A stretch of 9,718 nucleotides of DNA. It comes from Chlamydiota bacterium (lineage in GTDB: Bacteria; Chlamydiota; Chlamydiia; Chlamydiales; Waddliaceae). Location of the stretch: the NCBI GenBank assembly GCA_011065005.1, contig JAAKFP010000055.1:1-9718 (forward strand). The letters are read 5' to 3'. The notes under the pieces are model-generated. The model saw only the letters and a program-made list of their open reading frames with translations. It was not told the origin of the DNA and did not search any database. Position numbers and translations under genes: made by a program. Position 1 is the stretch's first letter; each line of letters begins with the position of its first letter. Shown here in pieces: positions 5,224 through 9,181 of this stretch.

Positions 5224-5604
5224 TTAGCTAAGGCTTATCCGCCCTTGCGCGATTTGCGCCCGGATAAACTTTCGCCGCCCGCGAAACCCCTTCGCCTTTT
5301 GCGCCGCCAAACAAGCGGAAACGGTTTGCCCGGTTTTGAAACAAGCGTTCCGGGCCGGGATTTCCTTCGCCTTCAAAACGCGAAGCTTCGAATCGTTACC
5401 GAAATCGGAAAGGGCTTTGCCGCCGCCCGCGCCGTTACCCTTGCGGGCCTTGCGGGAAGCCTTGGAAGCCTTGCGGGCCTTCCCGTTAGCCTTGGAAGCC
5501 TTGCGGGAAGCCTTGGCGGAACGCTTAACGGAAGCCTTCGCCCTTGCGCCCTTCGCCTTTGCCTTTGAAGGCTTGCGCGTTTCGGTTTTGGTTTTGGTAG
5601 TCAT
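5224..5604 (-). CDS. Histone H1-like basic protein with C-terminal globular domain (126 aa)
   Basis: The first gene of the minus-strand operon encodes 126 residues. Residues 1-57 are a Lys/Ala/Arg/Ser-rich tail built from KASKASRKARK-type repeats, like eukaryotic H1 tails and bacterial HctA/AlgP-type or HU-tail nucleoid proteins, and should bind DNA or RNA by charge. A GNGAGGG hinge leads to a compact 60-residue segment (LSDFGNDSKLRVLKAKEIPA, then CFKTGQTVSACLAA, then IAQGRISLS). This weakly recalls a short phage/bacterial domain of the form 'vl...NP.R......y..G.tV.e.l......d..w....G.I.l'. The tail is encoded by a 30-bp DNA repeat. ATG 5604 has GAAAGG upstream. There is no His and no internal Met. 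A DNA-condensing or nucleoid-associated role is inferred from composition. Confidence 0.8.
   Translation of the reverse strand: MTTKTKTETRKPSKAKAKGARAKASVKRSAKASRKASKANGKARKASKASRKARKGNGAGGGKALSDFGNDSKLRVLKAKEIPARNACFKTGQTVSACLAAQKAKGFRGRRKFIRAQIAQGRISLS
5458..5507 (-). repeat. 30-bp-period repeat within the basic protein gene
   Basis: AGCCTTGGAAGCCTTGCGGG occurs identically at 5458-5477 and 5488-5507. The 30-base period equals ten codons and encodes the K-A-S-K-A-S-R-K-A-R-type units of the basic tail. Confidence 0.8.
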
Positions 5605-5934
5605 AACAAACGCCTTTCGTAAGCCCGCTTGAAGTACAAAACGCCTTGGCCGGATTGGAACCGGGCAAAGCTTCGCCTTATGAAGCGGGCGGTATCGGCG
5701 GTAATACCTTTACCTACGGAAATCCTTCCGGCAAGGCGCCCGCCCTTCTAAGGGGTTTTTGCGGCGCGGGCCTTCGGGGCCGATTCGATACCTTTTATAT
5801 AGGGGCGCGCGCCCTAATTTAAAGGGTAAAAATGTCAAAAATACGCGGCGATATCCAGATTTCCGAAGGCGTATATTCGGGAACTTTCTAAAGGTTTTGC
5901 TTTAATAAAGTTTTCCCTTTAGAAAAGAAATGGC
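5605..5934 (-). other. 330-bp upstream region of the island operon, apparently non-coding
   Basis: No ATG- or GTG-initiated gene is evident, yet the SWS-poor composition continues to 5934. On the minus strand there is a long-range pairing between CGCCTTGCCGG and CCGGCCAAGGCG (bulged C) enclosing about 75 nt (roughly 5642-5739), suggesting a structured 5' leader for the basic-protein gene. A short frame with an ATT codon in the start position (5906-5835) sits behind a copy of the operon's leader motif (AAAGGGAAA). A 71-codon stop-free + strand frame (5607-5822) lacks a usable start. Confidence 0.45.
5803..5838 (-). promoter_or_regulatory. Candidate promoter with perfect -35 box and adjacent 12-bp palindrome
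   Basis: On the minus strand TTGACA (5838-5833) exactly matches the sigma-70 -35 consensus, and its GAC is one of only five SWS trinucleotides kept in the island. A perfect 12-bp palindrome, GGGCGCGCGCCC (5803-5814), lies where RNA polymerase would contact the -10/start region and could be an operator. The -10 at normal spacing is poor (TAGGGC at 16 bp). TATATAAAA lies further down at a spacing of 31 bp, which is too far for sigma-70. The call is therefore tentative. Confidence 0.35.
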
Positions 5935-5948
5935 GTGGATGGCGTGGA
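5931..5948 (+). repeat. 9-bp tandem repeat at the island's right edge
   Basis: TGGCGTGGA is repeated twice in tandem (5931-5939, 5940-5948). The island's composition rule ends inside the first unit (GTG at 5935), so the repeat marks the junction with ordinary sequence. Confidence 0.75.
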
Positions 5949-6028
5949 AATGGCCGCAAAAGTCGATGGGGGCCGGGCTACAGGATGCCTCACTGATTTC
6001 CGCCTGCCCAAATGCGTATGAAACCATC

Positions 6029-6115
6029 ATGACAAACACATTTTCAAATCCCCAATTTTTTGGAGATCCAGTGAAAAAGCATTACCTAAGTCCAAATTTT
6101 TTGGAGATCCAGTGA
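6029..6115 (+). CDS. Possible 28-aa leader peptide
   Basis: An ATG frame at 6029 runs 28 codons (MTNTFSNPQFFGDPVKK, ending YLSPNFLEIQ) and stops at TGA 6113-6115, overlapping the GTG start of the next gene. It is spread over two copies of a 23-bp repeat that are read in different frames. A shorter version could start at GTG 6071, behind the repeat's GGAG. No clear ribosome-binding site precedes ATG 6029, so a translated leader is only a possibility. Confidence 0.25.
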   Translation: MTNTFSNPQFFGDPVKKHYLSPNFLEIQ

Positions 6116-6117
6116 AA
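6051..6117 (+). repeat. Tandem pair of a T6-GGAGATCCAGTG leader repeat
   Basis: A 23-bp sequence consisting of AATTTTTTGGAGATCC plus AGTGAAA is identical at 6054-6076 and 6095-6117, with a period of 41 bp. With flanking CC the 18-bp core is CC[C/A]AATTTTTTGGAGATC. Each copy supplies a GGAG five bases ahead of a GTG codon. A third, slightly changed core lies at 7911-7928 ahead of the protease gene. Confidence 0.85.
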
Positions 6118-6330
6118 GGGAGTAGAGAAGAGACTATGGAATTGAAGCGGGAACCGAAGTTCAGAGTTGATAAGAAAAGCAATCCCCCACGCGTCTTCGT
6201 CCAGTGCTCAGAGTGCGGAGTTGATCTTCGAGAGATGAAAGCTGGAGAGAAGATCAAGGTGACGCGAGCCTACTACTGCGACAACTGCGATCCTGGTGCT
6301 GTCGTCCTGAATCTGCCTCGAACAAAATAG
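6112..6330 (+). CDS. Zinc-ribbon small protein (72 aa)
   Basis: The product contains two CxxC knuckles, C32-SE-C35 and C56-DN-C59, separated by 20 residues, which is a typical treble-clef or rubredoxin-like zinc ribbon. The first 25 residues are charged. I take GTG 6112 as the start because GGAG lies five bases upstream within the leader repeat. An in-frame ATG at 6136 (64 aa) with GGGAG 13 bases upstream is the alternative and would leave the ribbon intact. Small zinc ribbons of this kind in phages often bind nucleic acid or host proteins, but no specific family is recognised. The gene leads a + strand run with KTSC and GNAT genes (11-bp gap to the former). Confidence 0.75.
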   Translation: MKGSREETMELKREPKFRVDKKSNPPRVFVQCSECGVDLREMKAGEKIKVTRAYYCDNCDPGAVVLNLPRTK

Positions 6331-6341
6331 GAGCCCTACCA

Positions 6342-6554
6342 ATGGACCGACAAACAGTGCCTTCATCCAATCTCTCGTCCGTAGGTTACGACGAGCGGAC
6401 TGAAACCTTGGAAATACAGTTCCATAATGGTTCTGTGTTTAAATATCACGATGTGCCGGCAGAAACTCACGGACAGTTGATAAATGCTAGATCAGTGGGG
6501 AGTTTCTTCAGTACCAATATAAGAAATGCCTTTGAACACTCTAAACAATCTTAG
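6342..6554 (+). CDS. KTSC domain protein (70 aa)
   Basis: The whole 70-residue protein matches the KTSC domain pattern: SSNLSSVGYDERTETLEIQF (8-27), then NGSVFKYHDVPAE (29-41), then INARSVGSFFSTNIR (47-61). The domain is named for its occurrence at the C-terminus of some lysyl-tRNA synthetases and is common as a stand-alone small protein in phages. Its biochemical role is not well established; an RNA- or nucleic-acid-binding fold has been suggested. AGGAG lies nine bases before the ATG. It sits between the zinc-ribbon and acetyltransferase genes. Confidence 0.9.
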   Translation: MDRQTVPSSNLSSVGYDERTETLEIQFHNGSVFKYHDVPAETHGQLINARSVGSFFSTNIRNAFEHSKQS

Positions 6555-6560
6555 AATTTG

Positions 6561-6971
6561 ATGAGAGTTGTTGCCGATGACAGTCTGACCAGCTGGCTTG
6601 AGGAGCGCATAGATCACTACACGACGCAGTCTGACACCCGCATCATGGCTGTGCTCGGGGACAATGACAAAGTCCTCGCCGTGGCCGCCTACTACAACTG
6701 GTCGCAGCACTACAGGTCGATCGACGTTTCGTTTGCTGCCGACACCCCCAAGTGGGGCACGAGGCATATTATGAGGTCGCTAATTACTTATCCGTTTGAA
6801 CAGCTTGATTGCGTGCGTGTTACGGCACTCGTCATGGCTACCAACCACCGGGCGCGGCGGCTATGCGAGGCTGTGGGGTTTGTTGAGGAGGGTGTGGCGC
6901 GTCAGGGGTTTTATCCCGACGACGCGGTGATTTATGGGCTTCTTAAATCGGAAGCGTCGTGTTGGCTTTAA
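6561..6971 (+). CDS. GNAT-family N-acetyltransferase-like protein (136 aa)
   Basis: The C-terminal half has the phage GNAT signature VRVTALVMATNHRARRLCEAVGF (85-107), then EEGVARQGFYPDDAVIYGLL (109-128). Here N95 and the following Arg-rich helix belong to the acetyl-CoA-binding part, and the GF..EG..R turn precedes the last strands. The N-terminal half (residues 1-60) is shorter than in typical 150-180-aa GNAT proteins. Such proteins transfer an acetyl group from acetyl-CoA to amines; the substrate here cannot be predicted. ATG 6561 has no clear Shine-Dalgarno site and follows the KTSC stop by six bases, so coupling is likely. The base composition is GC-richer than the neighbouring genes, which hints at separate acquisition. 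Confidence 0.82.
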   Translation: MRVVADDSLTSWLEERIDHYTTQSDTRIMAVLGDNDKVLAVAAYYNWSQHYRSIDVSFAADTPKWGTRHIMRSLITYPFEQLDCVRVTALVMATNHRARRLCEAVGFVEEGVARQGFYPDDAVIYGLLKSEASCWL

Positions 6972-6984
6972 CAAAGGAAGAGAC

Positions 6985-7203
6985 ATGGGCAAGAAGGACA
7001 AGATATCGGCTCAACCGACACCATCGTCAGGGCCAGGGGCACGGTCCAGAGAGAGAGCAACCCCAACAGCTAACAGAGCTACTCGCAGACTTTCCACGGC
7101 TCCGGACAAACTAAATAAACAAAAGCGACTAGCCAGCGGCGGTCGAAGCGCCTCATTACTACGAAACTTAGACAGTGATGATAGAGGCGGTCGTTTAGGT
7201 TGA
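6985..7203 (+). CDS. Small basic protein (72 aa) with C-terminal SASLLRxLDSD...RLG motif
   Basis: ATG 6985 follows AAGGAAGAG at a proper distance. The 72-residue product is Lys/Arg/Ser/Pro-rich and mostly low-complexity, ending RSASLLRNLDSDDRGGRLG. The last 19 residues match the end of the next protein (RRASLLRGLDSDKKLNRLG) and more distantly the 90-aa protein at 3513-3785. The similarity continues at DNA level through the stop codon into the following spacer. This indicates duplication of a unit made of 'C-terminal motif plus stop plus intergenic leader'. The function is unknown. The strict preservation of the tail suggests that it is a docking or packaging signal. Confidence 0.72.
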   Translation: MGKKDKISAQPTPSSGPGARSRERATPTANRATRRLSTAPDKLNKQKRLASGGRSASLLRNLDSDDRGGRLG

Positions 7204-7214
7204 TAGAATTATCA
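7150..7214 (+). repeat. Copy 1 of duplicated gene-end module
   Basis: The 65-bp stretch matches 7530-7594 without gaps (shared blocks CCTCATTACTACGA, TTAGACAGTGAT, CGTTTAGG and TGATAGAATTATCACGAAA). It encodes the common C-terminal motif. The double stop TGATAG is part of a hairpin (TGATA-gaat-TATCA, 7201-7214). Confidence 0.85.
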
Positions 7215-7241
7215 CGAAAAACCCAAATATAGGAGATAGGT

Positions 7242-7583
7242 ATGGGGATCACCTCGTCATCTATTAGAACACTTGGGCAAAAAAATCCACAACAGACTGG
7301 CAAGCTTGTTAAAGGCGCATTACAGCAAAAACCCTTTTTGGGGATACTTACAAGCGCACTGACAGGTGTAAGACCTGATGGAACACTAATTTCATCTAAA
7401 GCCGTGTCAGCCAAGACGGCTCCAGCTAAACAGGGGTCACTCAAGAGTAAAAAACAACAAAGTGTAAAGATCCCTACGACATCCGATCGCGCACCAGGGT
7501 TAACGAGCGGGTCTAGCAACCAGCGTAGAGCCTCATTACTACGAGGTTTAGACAGTGATAAAAAATTAAACCGTTTAGGATGA
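7242..7583 (+). CDS. Basic protein (113 aa) with the shared C-terminal LLRGLDSD...RLG motif
   Basis: ATG 7242 has AGGAG nine bases upstream. The N-terminal region is moderately ordered (TSSSIRTLGQKNPQQTGKLV, then GALQQKPFLGILTSALTGV). The middle is Lys/Ser/Thr-rich and probably disordered. The C-terminus RRASLLRGLDSDKKLNRLG repeats that of the preceding 72-aa protein. Together with the 90-aa protein at 3513 these form a group of dissimilar small basic proteins joined by one tail. A phage virion or DNA-associated role is plausible but not shown by any domain. The downstream spacer duplicates the hairpin and the leader of the previous gene. Confidence 0.75.
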   Translation: MGITSSSIRTLGQKNPQQTGKLVKGALQQKPFLGILTSALTGVRPDGTLISSKAVSAKTAPAKQGSLKSKKQQSVKIPTTSDRAPGLTSGSSNQRRASLLRGLDSDKKLNRLG

Positions 7584-7594
7584 TAGAATTATCA
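7530..7594 (+). repeat. Copy 2 of duplicated gene-end module
   Basis: This is the partner of 7150-7214, 380 bp away. It includes the same stop-overlapping hairpin (7581-7594) and is followed by an equivalent 26-27-base stretch ending in AGGAG(G/A)TAG before the next ATG. Confidence 0.85.
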
Positions 7595-7620
7595 CGAAAG
7601 CCCAAACACAGGAGGTAGAT

Positions 7621-7698
7621 ATGCCACAGCATCCAGGTTCCGGTGGCCGTCCAAAGCCGAGACCCAAACCAAAGCCGAGACCCAAGCCAAAGGTGTGA
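7621..7698 (+). CDS. 25-aa Pro/Lys/Arg repeat peptide
   Basis: ATG 7621 follows the best ribosome-binding site of the window (AGGAGG, five to six bases upstream), and the frame runs to TGA 7696-7698. The peptide begins MPQHPGSG and continues GRPKPRPKPKPRPKPKV, an alternating proline-cation repeat. Such sequences adopt an extended polyproline-like form. They resemble proline-rich antimicrobial or cell-penetrating peptides and the flexible linkers of TonB-type proteins. The repeat of CCAAAGCCGAGACCC in the DNA suggests slippage expansion. The optimal Shine-Dalgarno site and gene-like spacing support translation. Its function is unknown, and it may be an interaction tail, an inhibitor or a DNA/RNA-binding peptide. 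Confidence 0.6.
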   Translation: MPQHPGSGGRPKPRPKPKPRPKPKV

Positions 7699-7705
7699 GG
7701 ACAAA

Positions 7706-7909
7706 ATGGCAACAGTAGTCCCCTATAGTGCCAACAAACAACACGTGCGACTGTTTGAGCCAGGCGATACTGCACGTACCGGGCCTCATAAGACATTTAC
7801 TCTAAATGCCGGTGATATACCTGGCTTCGAGATGGTACGCGAGGTGAGTGACTTCATCGGGTCGCCCTCAGGTGAGGTAACTGGTGTCCTCACGATTACA
7901 GCTACGTAA
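7706..7909 (+). CDS. Unknown small protein (67 aa), probably beta-rich
   Basis: I start this gene at ATG 7706, preceded by GAGGA overlapping the end of the 25-aa peptide gene. A longer frame from 7643 would run through that peptide's repeats out of frame. The 67 residues (MATVVPYSANKQHVRLFEPG ... GDIPGFEMVREVSDFIG ... SGEVTGVLTITAT) have alternating hydrophobic and polar residues typical of beta-strands and no membrane or signal sequence. It might be a small virion decoration or fibre-associated protein, but no motif supports this beyond context. It is followed by the T6 leader element and the protease gene. Confidence 0.65.
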   Translation: MATVVPYSANKQHVRLFEPGDTARTGPHKTFTLNAGDIPGFEMVREVSDFIGSPSGEVTGVLTITAT

Positions 7910-7910
7910 A

Positions 7911-7928
7911 CCTAATTTTTTGTAGATC
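7911..7928 (+). promoter_or_regulatory. Third copy of the T6-GKAGATC element upstream of the protease gene
   Basis: CCTAATTTTTTGTAGATC differs from the 6051-6068 copy at only two positions. It lies 22 bases before ATG 7950. Its repeated position just ahead of start codons suggests a leader or promoter element of this phage. Confidence 0.5.
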
Positions 7929-7949
7929 ATCATAGAAGGATCTTGTAAG

Positions 7950-8780
7950 ATGAAGAATAGATGGGGTTTTCTAGCTCTCCTAGCTACCATACTAATCGCG
8001 GTTCCAGCAATAGCAGAACCCTCTGAAAAAGGCTGCAGTATTCGTCATACCGAAATGCTTTATACTGTTACCTTACTCGATGTCCTCCGAGTAAGTGGTT
8101 CGGCAACGGTGATCTATTCCGGCAAACGAGATGACGAAGTTCACACCTACCTCCTGACTAACTATCATGTCATCAAATCAGCGATTTCTATTGAGAAAGA
8201 ATGGAGCCCAAAAAAGGGTAAGAAAATCGATGTTGAGCGACGGAGTCAGGTCGAGGCCTTTTGGCAGCAATACAATCAGTGTTCTCGATCAGTCGGAAAA
8301 ATTGGCCGCCGGGCTGAGATCATGGTTTACGATGAGGGTAAGGATCTTGGATTGATAAGACTAATCGATAGAGAGCGTGTTATCGAATATGTCGCGGCTA
8401 TTGTTGCCGAAAACGAACCAATTTACTTAGGCGAGGAAGTCTGGGCGATTGGTGCTGGGATGGGTGAACCACCCTTTATGACCAGCGGGGAGATCGGTTT
8501 CCTTGAGCGCCAGATCGATGCTTACCCCTACATGTTGTCAACGGCACCCATAATTTTCGGGAACTCTGGTGGTGCACTCTTTCGTTTGGGTGAAGATGGT
8601 TATGAGTTGATTGGTGTACCTGCGAAAGTGTCCGGAGCTGGGTTCCAAGCGATTACTCATATGAGCTGGTCGATTCCCCATGGAACGATTTATAACTTCT
8701 TACGTGAGCAAGGTTATTGTTTTATTCTCGGTGAATCAGACTGCCCGTTGGAAGACGAAGATAAGGACGAAGATGACTAA
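7950..8780 (+). CDS. Secreted trypsin-like serine protease (276 aa)
   Basis: Residues 1-22 form a Sec signal peptide (basic start, hydrophobic core, AIA cleavage site). The mature part has the chymotrypsin/HtrA-type triad in order: H73 in TNYHVI, D132 in KDLGLIRL and S206 in GNSGGALF (S1 motif GNSGG). The family's loop 'VWAIGAGMGEPPFMTSGEIG' (164-183) matches the 'aiG.P.g....vt.G.is' segment of DegP-like proteases. No PDZ domain follows. Instead there is a short acidic tail (EDEDKDEDD). The protein should act outside the cytoplasmic membrane. AAGGA precedes ATG 7950. In a phage this could modify host envelope proteins, help lysis or exclusion, or process structural proteins. The substrate is unknown. 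Confidence 0.9.
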   Translation: MKNRWGFLALLATILIAVPAIAEPSEKGCSIRHTEMLYTVTLLDVLRVSGSATVIYSGKRDDEVHTYLLTNYHVIKSAISIEKEWSPKKGKKIDVERRSQVEAFWQQYNQCSRSVGKIGRRAEIMVYDEGKDLGLIRLIDRERVIEYVAAIVAENEPIYLGEEVWAIGAGMGEPPFMTSGEIGFLERQIDAYPYMLSTAPIIFGNSGGALFRLGEDGYELIGVPAKVSGAGFQAITHMSWSIPHGTIYNFLREQGYCFILGESDCPLEDEDKDEDD

Positions 8781-8816
8781 TAAGCTGTGGTCCCACCACG
8801 CCATCCGGAGGAAAAG

Positions 8817-9113
8817 ATGAATTCTCGTGGATTTATAATACCTGCTACTTTGGCAATTTCCATACTCGGTACTGCAGTAGTAGGTGGTGTGGGGTGGGGG
8901 CAGATGAGCACCCGTGTAGAGGGTCTAGAGAAAGAGGTTGATCGCCAGGGTAACGTCCAAGAGAAGATCGGTGAGATAGATAAGAAGCAAGGTGTACTCA
9001 CAGAAAAGATCGAGAACCTAACTCGCGAACAACGTGAGTTCAGGAAAGATACCAAGCTGGCTCTGGACAGGATCTTGAGGATCCTTCCTCTTCCTTTACT
9101 ACCGAACCGTTGA
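8817..9113 (+). CDS. Membrane-anchored coiled-coil protein (98 aa), spanin-like topology
   Basis: ATG 8817 follows GGAGGAAAAG. An upstream ATG at 8787 would overlap this site and is less likely. One N-terminal transmembrane helix (IIPATLAISILGTAVVGGVG, residues 7-26) is followed by a charged coiled-coil of about 55 residues with heptad spacing (VEGLEKEVDRQ, EKIGEIDKKQGVLTEKIENL). A short Pro/Leu-rich end closes the protein (LRILPLPLLPNR). This topology matches inner-membrane spanins (Rz-like), but also other phage membrane coiled-coil proteins. No overlapping outer-membrane lipoprotein (Rz1-like) with a lipobox is visible in the alternative frames, so the spanin role is unproven. A terminator follows. 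Confidence 0.78.
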   Translation: MNSRGFIIPATLAISILGTAVVGGVGWGQMSTRVEGLEKEVDRQGNVQEKIGEIDKKQGVLTEKIENLTREQREFRKDTKLALDRILRILPLPLLPNR

Positions 9114-9140
9114 GGTGTTAGGGATTAGAGCCTTTTAATC

Positions 9141-9161
9141 ACTACCTTCGGGTGGTTTTTT
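9141..9161 (+). terminator. Rho-independent terminator with UUCG loop
   Basis: ACTACC (9141-9146) pairs with GGTGGT (9151-9156, one G-T pair) around a TTCG tetraloop and runs into TTTTTT. It ends the run of genes from 5.9 kb onward and lies only 20 bases before the start of the next gene. Confidence 0.88.
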
Positions 9162-9181
9162 CATGCATGAAAGGAAGTGTT

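Larger units (their letters stand above)
4112..5934. other. Compositional island nearly devoid of SWS trinucleotides (single A/T between G/C)
   Basis: Across these 1,823 bases almost every A/T run is at least two bases long. GAG/CTC is entirely absent. I find only five single-A/T exceptions: CAC 4186, CAG 4459, GTC 5600, GTC 5834 and CAG 5856. At even base composition about one position in eight, some 230, would be SWS, while the 60 bp at 4021-4080 alone contain six. ATG/CAT and TGT/ACA are also sparse, and TTCG/CGAA is abundant. The edges are sharp: normal sequence resumes within the terminator stem at 4111 and at the GTG at 5935. The island coincides with a minus-strand operon facing opposite to every other gene. 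The pattern is direct observation; its cause is unknown. Confidence 0.93.

Noticed and set aside
5140..5632. Long + strand frames opposite the basic-protein gene
   Set aside because: They are mirror images of the Lys/Ala/Arg codon repeats of the minus-strand gene and lack ribosome-binding sites.
5640..5740. tRNA-like signature on the minus strand (GGTTCCAATCC loop and pairing of CGCCTTG with CAAGGCG)
   Set aside because: The T-loop purine is replaced by C, no D-arm or anticodon arm can be folded, and the span (about 97 nt) does not fit; a leader RNA fold is a simpler reading.
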